Under the pieces are notes generated by a model that saw only the letters and a program-made list of their open reading frames with translations, was not told the DNA's origin and made no database searches. From Ligustrum vulgare (taxonomy: Eukaryota > Streptophyta > Magnoliopsida > Lamiales > Oleaceae), in the NCBI GenBank assembly GCA_963555705.1, contig OY743177.1, forward strand, positions 53,824,096-53,888,095: a stretch of DNA of 64,000 nt, given 5' to 3'. This document shows, in pieces, positions 12,027 through 24,723 of the stretch; the first letter of the stretch is position 1; every line of letters starts with the position of its first letter. The position numbers were made by a program, and so were the translations under genes.

Positions 12027-13270
12027 ACTTTCCAAATGTAGATTTTGATTAGAGAAATTTTTATTCATAGGACACATCATCACAAGAGAAGGAATATCGA
12101 TAGATCCCGATAAGATTGATGCAGTGCTCAAATGGGTTCAACCAATTACTCTTACAGAAGTACGTAGTTTTTCGGGATTAGCTGGATACTGCCGTAGGTT
12201 CATTTAGAATTTCTCGAAGATAACCACTCTTTTAACTTGACTATTGCGATAAATATTTTGTTTAAATGGACAGAAGAATGCAAGAAAAGTTTTCAAGAGC
12301 TCAAGGCACAACTTAACACTGCTCCCATTTTGACCATTTCTGGAACACAAGGCTCTACTGTTTATAGTGATGCCTCAAGAAATGGATTAATTTGTGTTTT
12401 GACGCAATATGATAAGGTAATTGCATATGAACCATGACAACTGAAATCTTATAAGTAGAATTATCCTATTCATGATCAAGAATTAGCAGTCATTGCACTT
12501 AAAAGTTGGAGTCATTATCTCTATTGGGAGAAATATAAGATCTTTACATATCATACGAGCTTAAAATATTTCTTCACTCAAAAGGAATTGAATGTGAGAC
12601 AGTGAAGATGGTTGGAGTTAGTAAAGGACTATGATTGCTTCATTAGCTACTATCCCGGAAAAGCAAATGTTGTAACTGATGAACTCAACCAAAAAATCTT
12701 CAACCAAGAAAACTCAAAGGAATCATAAGAAGATATGAGGAATTTTAATTTGAAAATCAAAAATTCGGAGAAGAAAAGATTGACTATCTTATTTATGCAA
12801 CCAACACTCATGGATAGAATAAAAGAAGGTCAAAATGTTGATACTTTTGCTAACAAGATTAGGAAAATCTACTAAAAGAAAAACTAACGGATTATCGTAT
12901 TTCCATGCAATGGATCCTTAAATATGAAAATCGAATTTGTGTACAAGATACTGATGGATTGCGGGAATATATATATTACAAGAAGCTAGTGCACTTTCTT
13001 TTACTGTCCATCCTAAAATCATTAAATTATATCATGAGGTTGGATTTAACGCAATATGAGTAATAGTAGATTGATTGACTAAAGTCTAAACACCTTTAAC
13101 CCATTAAAATGAACTTCAAAATGGAACAGTTTGATGCCTTTTATACACAAGAAATCGTAAGGCTATATGCTGTTACCATTACATTAGATCTTGATCCTCA
13201 ATTTCTATCACGATTCTAGAAAGAGTACAAAACTTTTTGCGTACAAGAGTCCATTCAACAAAGTTTTTCA
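12027..13270 (+). pseudogene. Gypsy RT end, RNase H and integrase start
   Basis: The polymerase resumes with a GHIITREGISIDPDKIDAV block (12068-12125) and passes into RNase H, where TVYSDASRNG (12358-12387) carries the first catalytic Asp. HDQELAVIALKSWSHYL follows at 12472-12522 and YYPGKANVVTDEL, the end of RNase H, at about 12646-12685. Degenerate integrase follows: VIVDRLTK-like near 13064 and the DLDPQFLSRF block (core Asp region) near 13190-13218. The last codons before the hAT insertion are FHPQ-like. Stops occur throughout. Confidence 0.7.
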
Positions 13271-13278
13271 CCCACAAA

Positions 13279-16200
13279 TAGGCATGTCAAAACGGCTCGT
13301 CGGCTCGGATAGCTCGGGCTCGGCTCGTTAAAAGCTCAGGCTAAACTCGGCTCGAGGCTCGTAGGATCGAGTCGAAGCTCGAGCCGAGCCCAAAAATACT
13401 CACTGGGCTCGAGTCGGGGCCGGCCCGTGTGGCCCGCCGAGCCACAGGGGCCGGCCCGTGTCTTCTGCTGCTGCCTGCAAATTTGCAGTTAGCAGCAGCT
13501 GCCTGCAACACGGGTTGGTACATTTTTTATCTGATTTGAAATATGCAGATTTTTTTTTTTTTGAAAATTTGAAATTTGAATTTTTTTTTTTTTTTTCCCA
13601 CGTTTTTTTTTTCTATAAATAGGTCGCATTTTGTTTGTTAATTCACAATTCACTTACAAGTTTTTTCATTTCGTCATAATAGTCATTTGTTTGCTATAAT
13701 TTCTATTCAATTCTCTATTTCTCTATATTCTTCAATTATTGTGATAATATTTCTCTCGATTTCAAGTTTCAACTTTCAAATTTGAAACTAATTACATTCT
13801 ACACATCAGTATTGTATTTGTAAAGTATGGAGTTTAACAGTGATGAAGTTAACCAATTCAGGGGTAGTTCTAGTACTCTCTCTCATATCGATGTCTCCGA
13901 AAATGCTCTCATTGACTTGGATGATATCCAAGAGGAGGAAATTGTTGAAATCAAACGAGCTAAAAAAGAGTCATCGGATTGCTGGCAATATATGACAAGG
14001 AAAAAAGTTGGTGTTGAAAATGGAGTTGATATATGGAAAGCGTGCTGCAATTACTGTGGTAAGGAAATGAGCTGGAAGCCCGGATCAAGCACGTCACATT
14101 TGAATCGGCACATAGCAAGGGCGTGCAAAGCGAAACTGGTTGGTGACCCAACACAATCTCAGCTTGTTTTTGGTGGTTCTAGACCTTCTGGTACTACTAC
14201 TCTTTCAACATTTGTGTATTCGCAAGAAAGATTTCGCGAAGGTATGGCTGCATATGTGGCGGCCGCTGAAATGCCCCTTTCCTTAATTGACTCTGTTCAC
14301 TTCACCCGACTTGTGCAGAATTATCTTCAACCCAGGTATACTCCTTACTGTAGAAATACACTTCATGCAGACACCGTAAAATTATATAACAAAAGGAAAG
14401 AAATTACCATTAAAGCCTTAAAAACATATGAGACTGTTATTTCATTTACATCTGATTTATGGACTGGTGGTAATAAAAAATGTTATATTGCTGTCACAGT
14501 TCATTACATTGATAATCTTTGGATTTTACACAAAAAAATTATTGCATTTAGATTAGTAGAATATCCTCATAATGCCGCTAACATACATTTAGTTTTAAAA
14601 GGGATTATACAAGAATTCAGTATGTAAGATATGATTCGTAGTTTTACTTTTGATAATGCTAGCGTTAATAAGGTTGTTATTGATAAATTTATTTCTGATT
14701 TTAACCCTGCATTTGATAGTTTATTTTTTCACCAACGTTGTGCTTATCACATTATCAACTTAATTGTTAAAAGTGGTTTAAAACATATTGAAAAATCCTT
14801 ATATAAAATTAGACAAGCAATAAATTTCATAAATGTATAACCATCAAGAAAACAAGCATTTAATAGTTTGTATGCGGAGTATAGTTTAGAAGAACATTCA
14901 TTTGCTACGGATGTATCACATAGATGGAACTCTACATACCTTATGTTACACTCATGTGAAAATTATGATAAAATTATTTCAATGTATTATAATGGTAGAC
15001 ATACGTATGGATCTGACATAATTTAGAAGAGTGGAAATGGGAAATTGCATTCTGTGTAAAAAGATTTTTAAAAGCCTTTTATGATGCCACAAATGCATGC
15101 AGTGGTGTTTACTACCCAACATCTTCACTTGTTTTACAATACTTTTTTCATATTGCACAAACATTCAATCAATATAGAAATTTGCCAATTTTTAATGTTC
15201 TAGTCAGTTCCATGGAGTTAAAATTTTACAAATATTGGGAAGAATTATCTTCTTTATTTGTTTTAGCATCGGTGATGGATCCTCGATTAAATTTAATGGG
15301 CACTAAGGCTATTATAAAGGGAATTTCACAAAATTTAAATATAGAATTATCACATGTTAATGTGGAATCTTTATTATGTGAAATGTACAATTATTATATT
15401 GCAAAAAAAGATCAATGTAGTTCTAGTTCCCAAACTAATGTTTCTCAAAGTACTCCAATGCATTCTAATTCTTTATGGGACTTTATTAACACAAATGCAA
15501 GTGTTCCCTCAATTAGTTCCAGTGGAAACACATCTAGATCGATAGGTGGTACAAACGTTGAAATTCCATCTGAATTAGCTAGGTACATGTGTGTGGACGT
15601 TCGCAGTGTTTTAACACCACATGAATTAGAGAATTTTGATGTTTTAACTTGGTGGAGGTGTAATGAAAGGCAATATCCAGTTGTAGCAAAAATTGCACGT
15701 GATTTACTAACACCTCCGGTGTCCACCGTGGCATCGGAGGGTGCATTTAGTTTAAGTGGTAGGATTTTTTCAGACGAACGATCAAGACTGAAGGAAGACA
15801 TGAAGGATTGGGAATGTGCAGATTTACGACTTCAAGATAAAGTTGATAGCATCATGGCCGAGGACTTGGAGCAATATTTAAGATAGAAGAAATTGTAAGT
15901 TTTTAAAAATCATTTTGTGTAATTTAAATTATTATATTTTTAAAAAATTGTACACGAAATTTTTTATTCGTGTACAATTTTTAACTCCGCCTATGTTGAT
16001 CATAGCCGGTCCCAAGCCCGGAAAAAGGAGGAGGGTTGTAACTTGTAACCTTTATTGAATATATATAAAACAATTAGTAATTTAATTTTAGTATAGATAG
16101 ACTTTGCGAAATCTACGTTTACATTTTTATTAAATCTTATCTTATGTTTGATATTTTAACTACATTTATTGTGTATAATTCATTTAAGTAATTACAAATA

Positions 16201-16386
16201 CAATACATATTCATTCGCCGTATAAAAAAAAAAAAAAAAAACGGGCCGGCCCGGCTCGGCTCGATGAAGCTCGAGCTGAGCCTCAATTTTTTAGCCGAGC
16301 TTTGGCTTGGCTCAGACCAAAAAAAGCTCGGTCCTAAAAAGCTCGAACCTTGATATTCGGCTCGGCTCGGCTCGTTGACGTGCCTA
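13279..16386 (+). mobile_element. hAT transposon, 3,108 bp, in gypsy integrase
   Basis: The element is bounded by an exact 8 bp target duplication, CCCACAAA, at 13271-13278 and 16387-16394. Terminal inverted repeats are TAGGCATGTCAA and, reversed, TAGGCACGTCAA. Both ends carry many subterminal GGCTCG/CGAGCC repeats (13300-13460 and 16240-16380), the usual binding sites of hAT transposases. Joining the flanks recreates the FHPQxDGQ motif of the gypsy integrase, so the insertion postdates the gypsy element. It encodes one transposase, now broken. Confidence 0.92.
13827..15886 (+). pseudogene. hAT transposase, BED zinc finger, inactivated
   Basis: This is a cut-and-paste transposase of the hAT superfamily (RICESLEEPER/ZBED-like). 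The start is the first ATG after a T-rich 5' region. A BED zinc finger lies at residues about 66-95 (C-NYCG ... HLNRH). The RNase H-like core begins with SFTSDLWTGG (first acidic residue) and continues with SFTFDNASVNKV (second), then the CAYHIINLIV block. The C-terminal dimerisation domain is at 15640-15850 (WWRCNERQYPVVAKIARDLL, STVASEGAFSLSGR). In-frame stops at 14625-14627 and 14838-14840 and a one-base frameshift near 15020 disable it. The rest still reads well, which suggests recent inactivation. Confidence 0.88.
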
Positions 16387-16394
16387 CCCACAAA

Positions 16395-17737
16395 TGGATA
16401 GACAAATAGAATGAACAGGTTTAACTTTGGAAGACATGCTTCGTAAGTGCATTTTGGAATTTCCCTACAATTGGGATTATTATCTACCCTTGATCAAATC
16501 TCATATAACAATAGTTCCCATACCTCAATTCAAATGTCTCATCTTGAAGCCATGTATGTCAGAAAGTGTCAATCTCCATTATATTGAAGGATGGTGGGTG
16601 AAAATAAAATTTCAAATTCTGACATGATTAAAGATACGATAAATGCAGTAGAAAAGATCAAGAAACATTTAAAGATAGCGCAAGACTGACAACGTAGTTA
16701 TGAGAACAAACGTCGGCGACCACTGAGATTTGTAGTAGGAGATAAGGTGTTCATTCGAATATCTTGAATTAATGGTAGATTAATATTTGGAAAAAGAGGG
16801 AAAATGACAGCATGATTTATTGGACCATTCGATAATCTTAACGTATTGGTGAAGTAGCATATCTGTTGAAGTTACATAAACAAATGAAATGAATATGTGT
16901 CTACACTGATAGATAAATCTCAATAAATTCTCTTAATACATTTTTGAATTTAATGAGCAAGAGAGGACTATTTATAGAGAAAAATGTCGACTCCCAGACA
17001 CTTTCGGTGATCAATTTCAGTCGATTGAAAGCGCAAAATATGACCATTGGAATTTTAATTGACTGAAACCAATTTCGGTTGATCAGATTTCGATAAATTG
17101 ATTATTCATTGTTGATCGTAATCTCCGAATTTTGAAAGATTTTGATCATTTCAACATGTTTCTTTTACTTAAGTTCATTTCATATTTTGAAACAAAATAT
17201 TTTCATGCAAGTGATTATTGATGTAAAATATTTGAGTTTATGTATTTGATAAAGATTGATGAGTTGATACATTTACATATACTTAGAAGATTTATTCGAA
17301 AACTCCAAAAATAAAATATTCATGTTCTTGATATTTCTTTTTGAGTCACTTCTGATCACACCATCTTCAATTAAAGACGATTTGTGCATTTGGATACTTT
17401 TGAAAATTATACATGAAATACTCAAAGCAAAACTTCTAAGAACCATAAATATCTTACTTTTTATGATCAAAACAATGGAATTAAATTCAACCATATGTCA
17501 ACATACACTTCTGAAATATGTTCGAGATCTCTCTTTCATTTTGATAGAAACACCAGAGGATAATCAGCATGATTTAACCCTGTAAGAAGAACCAATCAGA
17601 ATAATGATACGAAATACCATAAAGCTTCGCAAAAAGGAAATCTCAATAGTTCGTATTTTGTGGCAAAGCAATATTATTGAAGAAGAGACTTAAGAAAGAG
17701 AAGTAATTTAGATGACAAAATTCTTTTAAGGGGAGAT
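16395..17737 (+). pseudogene. Gypsy integrase C-terminal end, interrupted
   Basis: After the hAT element the integrase continues with LEDMLRKCILEF at 16430-16465 and a GPFDNLN-like SH3 region near 16825-16845. GEVAYLLKLHK reads at 16847-16882. Similarity then stops and resumes at about 17478 (LLKYVRDLSFILIETPEDN, 17508-17565), ending in a chromodomain-like tail near 17600-17700 (ISIVRILWQSN). The polypurine tract AAGGGGAGAT lies just before the LTR. Stops and frame changes are frequent. Confidence 0.65.
16898..17475. other. Unidentified ~570 bp block inside gypsy pol
   Basis: The gypsy polyprotein similarity is missing here and resumes afterwards. The block contains paired phrases such as TTTCAGTCGATTGAAAG and GACTGAAACCAATTTCGG near 17020-17090. 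I could not find TIRs or a target duplication, so insertion is inferred only from the break in similarity. Confidence 0.35.
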
Positions 17738-19283
17738 TGTAACATCTCGAAAATTTAATCGTGAATATATATATATATATATACACAAGTGCATACAATA
17801 TTAAATTAATTTTAAAATTTAGCCCTTGTTTTATATACATTTTAAAGAATTTTTTAATAGTGATTTTTTGGAGAATGTGTGGTTGAAAAGTAAAGAAATT
17901 TTTTATATATGTGTAAAATATTTTATTTTGTGAATATGTGGTTGAAAATAAGTATGTGAAAAAAAAAAAGTTTTTAAAAAATAAAAATCAAACAAGTTAT
18001 TAATCAATGGGTTCTATCAATGAAGAATTTAGATATTATAAAACTTTAGTTCAAGTGTCTGCTTTGAGTTAATATAACTTTTACCATATTCAACCATCTT
18101 ACACAGAAAATTTTATGTCAACTAGAAATTTAAGACTTTAACTAGATAAAATTATAACATTTGTACTTCATTTGGCTAGGAAAGACAATGGATCGGATAT
18201 AGATCGGATTTGATAAACTCATAGTCTATCGGTTAGGAATTTTTAGCCTCCATAACCAATCCATATACCCATTTAAGAACCCATTTAATTTTTTTTTCTA
18301 TTTTTCTTTCTTTATTTATTTATTTTTTTTATTATTTTTTGCAAACATTTTGAAGGCACATGACAAACTAACGCAAAATAATTTTAAAAACTAACCGAAT
18401 GAATAACATGTTTTAAAGAAATCAATAGCTAATTTGCATATTTAGAGAAAGAAAACTAACAATTATTTAACTGAAAGATGTGGAGATCTTGAAGAAAATA
18501 AGTAAAAACCTGGGAAAGAGAACACAAAAATGTTTGGCAGATTGAGTACGACAGTGTTTGGGAAAATAAGAGCAGTAGTGTTTGTAAATTGTGAGTTGTT
18601 GACTGACTTTTTTTGTTAATGCGACAAATGGGTATACAGGCCGAGTATAGGTTGTGTAGAAAAATTTATACTCGACTCATATTCATGTCGAGTTTTTAAA
18701 TTTACCTCAATATTTGACCCGCAAACTCATTTAATAGAATATTTCCCACCCATTTATATAGAATCTCAAATGAATATCGAGTTTGTGAACATTATTTTCA
18801 TCGCTACATTTTTCCTTCCAAAATAAAGATCAAATCTTGAAGAAAAATCATCTAAAAATCTTTACCTTAAATAGTCATTTGCAAAATTTAGACTTATGAC
18901 TTGGCCGCTCTAGGCACCTAGCGTGCCACTCCCTCAAGTTCCAAAGTGCCACTTTGCTCCTCATGGTTTAATCTTATCTGAGTCATCATGATCATTGGGG
19001 TTAATCAAAATTTAAAATAGGAAAGAAATTTTAGTTATAAATAGGGAGGGAAACTTACTACCTTAGCATATAATTATTCTAGAGACATATGTTTTAGAAA
19101 CATTTTTAATTGATATTATGACATGTCATATATTTATTGAGTGGTAGAAATAACTACTTTACCACTTACTTTTGTATCACTCAATGAATGTTTGACATGT
19201 CACAATGTCACTTAAAAATATCCTCAAATAATGTCTCCCTAGAATTAGATAAACGAATTTTAACTTTAAGTATAGAAAATCAC
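17738..19283 (+). repeat. Gypsy 3' LTR, incomplete
   Basis: The LTR starts TGTAACATCTCG directly after the polypurine tract. A TA microsatellite lies at 17766-17781. A TATA-like GTTATAAATAGGGAGG at 19035-19050 fits the LTR promoter. The LTR is interrupted by a probable MITE (18177-18806) and cut by the large hAT element at 19284; its far end could not be identified beyond 27237. Confidence 0.5.
18177..18806. mobile_element. Probable hAT-type MITE (630 bp)
   Basis: Ends read TAGGAAAGACAATGG and, reversed, TAGCGATGAAAATAA. The flanking 8-mers CATTTGGC and CATTTTTC match at six of eight positions. The interior is non-coding and rich in GGATCGG and ACTCG motifs. Ends are imperfect, so this is a probable call only. 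Confidence 0.4.
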
Positions 19284-19897
19284 TAGCGATGGCAACAGGG
19301 TGGGGCGGGTCGAGGTCAGGGTGACATGTCCCGCGCCTCGCCCCGTCACGGATTTCATGCCCAGAATCCACTCCACGACCCGCTTAAGGGCGGTTCTGGA
19401 CGACAAATCGCCCTATTTAGTGAACTATTTATTTTAGCGAGACTGAAAGAAAAATTAATAAAGTCGAGAGTTTGCCACTCATCGTCCCACAAGCTCCTTT
19501 GTTAGTTTATTTAAAAGAGATTTACCTTAAGTATTATTTTTTTAAAAAGAGCAATATTGATAGCACTGCAATACTAAGGCAGTAAAGTAAACATCTTGAA
19601 AAAGGGGAAAAAAATGCTTTGAAAAATTATCCTTGAGTCAATGACATCTAAGCATTCAACAAAAGAAAATTTGAAATTTCAAACAAAACATGACCCAATT
19701 CCACTACAAAAGAAGTCTGTATTAAATGATTCAAATCGATATGTTAACCATAAAGTAATGTGTAATAAAATGTTAAGTGTCATTCATGTTGATTCTCCTT
19801 GTCCTTTAGCATCTGTAGTTAAATCGGTGATAGATGATTCCTGCATGACGAAACAATAATATCAAAAACTTGTTGTTTATCTTATACTATACAAAAA

Positions 19898-22151
19898 TTA
19901 ATTTACTTTGGACAATAAAAGACAATAAAATAAATATACTTCTTCATCAATATCAGCATCACTTAACTTTGAACAACTTGCAAAGTATGATGAAGGAGGA
20001 AAATTTTCTAACAATATAATAGAACTAGTTAGCAAGAAATTAAAGTGCAGTAGTAACAAAATGGAACATGTATATTGCATTTTTCTTACCATGAATTTGG
20101 GATTACAACCAATCATGAGCACACATCAAAGTTTCGGATGAAACCTATTTCTATGAGGACTCATAAACCTACCACTAGTACTAAAAGCGAACTCAGATGC
20201 CACAGTTGATACTGTGATGGCTAAGATATCTCTTGCAACCTTTTGTAAAGTCGGGTACTTTGTCGAATTTGCTTTCCACCATCCTAGTAAGTCAAAATTA
20301 TTTGATCTTGGTAAAACTGGCTCATCTAAATATATATCAACCTCCGTTTTCGTACTACTAACATTACTGGTATTACTAACATATGCATCAAATTGTGCCA
20401 AACGAGCTCTTGTTCCAGCACCAACATTACAGAATGACTTTGTTTGCAGAGATGAATTGGAAGAATGAGAATCACACCTCCTCGATGTATTTTTAGTCTT
20501 GTACTCATTTAGCAACATTTGACATAATTGTCGAACCTTCTCAACCTAATCATTCGATTCATCATTTCTAAAAATCAAGGGATAATAATACTCAACCAAC
20601 TTCATTTTAAACCTTAGATCTAATACAATTGCTACAGCCAAAAATCCATGAATATCACTCCAGTATTTGTTGAGCTTTTCAATCATACTTGAAGCCATTA
20701 ATTTAATTTCATCACAAGGACTAGTCATCCAATCACGTATTGACAACTTTATCTCACAAATGTTTGGGAAATAGAGATTGGTAGTAGGATACTTGGTGCC
20801 AGAAAAAATTCCAGTCACTTCATAAAACACCACTAACCTCTCACAGATCTCCTCGGCCAATTTCCAATCTTCTTCACTAGGCAAACATCTATATTGCGTT
20901 TCCCTATGCTTTAGACGAGGAAAAGCACTCCTATAATTTAATGTTGTATGAAGCATCAAGTATGTAGAGTTCCATCGAGTTTTGCAATCAAGAGCCAACT
21001 TCTTGCCCCAAGATAATTTCAAAGTGCTTTGCTTCTGCCTCGAATCTTTCTGATCGTTTTGGTGTCACGGTCCAAAATGCAACACTGTCACGAATTCTCT
21101 CCACACTGTGGCTAATGATCTCCAATCCATCCTTCACTATCAAATTAAATAAATGCGGGCAACACCACATATGGAAAAAAGCACCTTTCAACAAAAGTGA
21201 ATCGATGGAAAGCTGATCCAAAACTATGTTAATCATAGCGTCATTTGTCATACAATTGTCAACTGTAAGAGTAGACAATTTCTGATCAAGACTCCAGTCT
21301 AGTATGCAGCCCATCAAGACTGTAGATAGTGAATCAGCAGTGTGTGGGAAAGGTACATAGATAAACCTTTATTCAAAACTGGAAAACATAGAATTAGTTT
21401 TCAAAACAAATGAAAGTAACATAATTAAAATCTAAAAAAATGATGTACCTCATAATTCGACTTTGGATGCTCCAAGAATCATCTATGAAATATGCAGTGA
21501 TGGCAATAAATCCCTTCTTCTGGTTCGATGTCCACATATCTGTAGTGATTGAGATTCTGCTCTTGTTCTTCTCCAACAAGTTCATGATTTTTGTTTTCTC
21601 ATAGTCATAGATTTTTAAGATGTCATTTTTAATTGTATTATGAGAAACCACTTTAAACAGTGGTTGAACAGTTTACAAAATCTTCTAAACCCAACATGTT
21701 CAACCATTGATAAAGGATATTCGTGTAGAATGATCATCTCTCCAAGCTCTCTCCTAGCTTACTCTTGATCGAAAGCATAAGTGCTCAATTTAGTTTCTCC
21801 AGTAGGCTCCTTAATAGGATTCAACAACATTTGCTTCACATCATTTTGTTTTCAAAGTCAACATCTTTTCAAACGAGTTGTCCCGTTCCGTGGATCACCC
21901 CCTAATTTTTGTTTACATTAGTTACAAATAGCTTTGTACTCATTACCAAATTTATGTCTTTTATAATGGTCCCATACTTCCGAAGTGAGTTTTCTTTTTC
22001 TACTCTCTCCACTATTTTCCTCATCATCACATAAATCTACAGGAGTAGGATCTTCATTTACCTGACTCTGCAATGGTGAAGTGCCTAGAGTTGGGTTATC
22101 TCCTAATTCTACTGACCACATGCATTTCCGCTTGAAGCATGAAGAACACAT
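19898..22151 (-). pseudogene. hAT transposase, BED type, degenerate
   Basis: Read from about 22151 leftwards, this is a BED-zinc-finger hAT transposase. The N-terminus has an acidic Ser/Glu-rich stretch, then a BED finger (KAICN-x-CKQKLGG near 21900). The core begins at 21520-21650 with SITTDMWTSNQKKGFIAITA (first Asp), followed by an apparent intron around 21360-21450. TLTVDNCMTND (second Asp) lies at 21235-21275 and WNSTYLMLH at about 20945-20975. The C-terminal dimerisation domain is at 20160-20310 (GWWKANSTKYPTLQKVARDI, STVASEFAFSTSGR). A further intron near 19990-20110 and a last exon with KLSDADIDEEV are likely. Frameshifts near 20990-21020, 20530 and in 21650-21900 disable it. Confidence 0.8.
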
Positions 22152-22981
22152 CTTGAATTGGCCTTAGAATTAGACATCTCACATCTAAAATCAAACAGCA
22201 GTAATGTTAAAACCTTTTTCTAAATCATGTTTATAATATATATCAAAACCTTTTGCTTTATCATGTTTAGAATATATCAAAACCTTACATGCAGATTCAG
22301 ATATTTCCAGATTTTGATAACTTTCATGAGACATTGGTTATGCTTAACTAATTGTTGGTTGTGCTTAATTTTGATCATATATATATATATATACACACAT
22401 ACACGAACCAACTTGGATATTGATTCTCACATGGGTACAGAGAATGGACCAACTTTGACATTGAAAATAATTATACCCCAAAATTCAATTACTTTGAATA
22501 AATAAACCCTGTCAATCACACATAAGTATTTATTCTCTCACAATTAATTACCATTGGTAATTTGTAGACATAATCTAAAGATAATTAATACCACCAGTCG
22601 GTCGATGAGTTGCGAGTGGCGAGTGGCGAGTGGCTACTGCTCAGAAATATTTACCTCAAGAACATCCAAGATTTCAGTTTTAGAAATTCTAAAAAGTAAA
22701 AGCCAACAATCAACATATAAAAGAAAAAAACTTGGCAGCCAAAGAAAAAGCCAATGTTTATTGTTACTTACTTGTTTGGTTGAAGACACAAAGAGAAGAG
22801 GAGAGGATTCAAGATTTTGAAAGTGAAATATTCTTCTAGCCGCGTCCCATTCAACTTCACCAGTTCCGCTACCCTACAAAGCTAAAGCGTAATCTGTGTT
22901 TAAATGTTATAATTGGTTTGGGCAGCTTTCTGGAATGGTTTGTCACTTGGGCCCTTGCGCCATGCTCCATTAAAAGTGTAA
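22152..22981. other. Non-coding part of hAT element
   Basis: This is the 5' region of the hAT transposase gene. It contains a TA/CA microsatellite at 22377-22402 and a short GCGAGTG tandem near 22610-22634. No other gene was seen. Confidence 0.4.
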
Positions 22982-23356
22982 GAGCATCTCCAACCCATTT
23001 ACTCCATTTTGGAGTAAATTTACACTAAAATAGTGTAATTTTGCACTATCCAGCAAAGTCATCTCCAACCCAGAACTCTAAATCTTACACCAAATGAACA
23101 GTAAAGTTTATATTTTATTATTATTTTCAATTCTCAACAATTAAATTAATTCGAAAAGTATTTAATTATATATTTTACTACCACTTAAATTTTATAAATT
23201 TATAATTTAAAATAATTATCGAGAATATTACGTTTATTAAAAAAAGACATTAATATTAATATCACAATTAACAAGATAACCATACGACTTAAAAACGTTA
23301 CATATAACATGAAAACATTCGCACAATACAAATAGTATGAACATAAATCTTGTATA

Positions 23357-24723
23357 CTAATTCTCGGAATTAGTATATTTATCCCACAAATGATCAATTA
23401 ATGCATTTCGAAGTGCTATGTGAGATTCTTTATCTTTAATTCGTCTATGTTGAGCAAGAAATTCTTGAAATCGAACATTTTCATCTACAACCATCTCAAC
23501 TGTAGGAGGGGGTCCTTCTTTAAAAACTCCAATAGGCGCTTGAAGATCACGTTCATCCTCGATAATCATGTTGTGCATAATAATGCACGCAGTCATTATA
23601 TCATTTAATACATGTTTGGACCAAAATCGTGTCGGTCCAGCAACTATCGCAAATCGCTGTTGAAGAACGCCAAATGCTCGTTCGACGTCTTTTCTACAAC
23701 TTTCTTGTCGTGCTTCAAAATACTTTTTTTTTTTACCTTGTGGATCATGAATTGTTTGCACGAGGGTAGACCATTTTGGGTATATGCTATCAGCTAAATA
23801 GTAACCCATGTCATATTCTTTTCCTTGAATGATGTAATTAGCGGGAGGAGCTATACCTTTAGTGAGGTTTGCAAACAAGTGGGATGCCTCCAACACATTG
23901 ATGTCATTGTTAGATCCTGGCAAACCAAAATGTGCATGCCATATCCATAAATCATAATCAGCTACCGCCTCAAGAATAACTGTTGGGGATCCACTACGAC
24001 CTCTATATTGTCCCACCCAAGCCGTTGGACAATTTTCCACTTCCAATACATACAATCTAGGCTACCCAACATGCCTGGAAAACCACATTGTTCACCAATA
24101 TGGAGTAACCTCGCAATGTCATTAGCGTTTGGCGATCTAAGATATTGTTGACTGAATATCTCTACAATTGTCCAACAAAATCTCTTCAAACTTTCAATTA
24201 CAGTGGATTCTCCTATTTTGACGTACTCATCAGTTGCATCTGCTGCAATACCATATGTCAACATCCTCATCACAGCTGTAATCTTCTGTAAAGCAGATAA
24301 ACCCAGTCTACCAAGCCCGTCTCTCTTCTGTACGAAGTAGTTGTCATGTGATTGGACTGCCTGAAGTATACGTAAGAATAAGCTTCGTGACATTCGATAT
24401 CGTCGGCGAAACAGCAATTCGCCAAAAAGTGGGTTTTCGGCAAAATAGTCTTTAAAAAGGTTTGCATCAGCAGTAGCTCGATCGCGGTTGATAACGACAT
24501 GACCAGGTATTGAGCCTCTATGAGTTGGGTTGTTTCGTTGCTGATCAAGGAAGTGAGAGATGACGATGTTGTTGTTGTGATACAAACGAGATATCAGTTC
24601 TTCTTGTGTATCAATTGCTTCCAGATGAAGAGCCAGTTGTTGATCTCTGTCATCATCTCCATCAGAAAGAGAAGACGAAGTAGAAGATGAATAGTTAGAG
24701 GGACCTCCAATATTGAGATTCAT
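23357..24723 (-). pseudogene. Harbinger DDE transposase, one frameshift
   Basis: This is the HARBI1-like nuclease (DDE_Tnp_4) that cuts and pastes the element with its Myb-like partner. Translation starts at 24723 with a Ser/Asp-rich N-terminus, followed by FRRRYRMSRSLFLRIL (helix region, about residues 105-120) and the first catalytic Asp in GMLGSLDCMYW. A single A missing in the A-run near 24013-24017 shifts frame just after that Trp. The second frame continues with VGQYRGRSGSPTVILEAVAD, the second Asp in GYYLADSIYP, and the Glu in KDVERAFGVLQQRF. Across the two frames the DDE triad and normal length (about 440 residues) are kept, so only one lesion is obvious. Confidence 0.9.

Larger units (their letters stand above)
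9835..19283 (+). mobile_element. Ty3/gypsy retrotransposon, truncated and nested
   Basis: A single gypsy element is followed from late gag (9863) through protease, reverse transcriptase, RNase H and integrase to the end of pol at about 17735, a polypurine tract (AAGGGGAGAT, 17729-17737) and the start of a 3' LTR (TGTAACATCTCGAAAATT, from 17738). The 5' LTR and early gag are missing, probably lost at the junction with the ~870 bp repeat. The element is broken by a MITE at 11158-12023, a hAT element at 13279-16386, about 570 bp of unrelated DNA at 16898-17475, a probable MITE at 18177-18806 and the large hAT element that starts at 19284. All coding parts are decayed. Confidence 0.75.
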
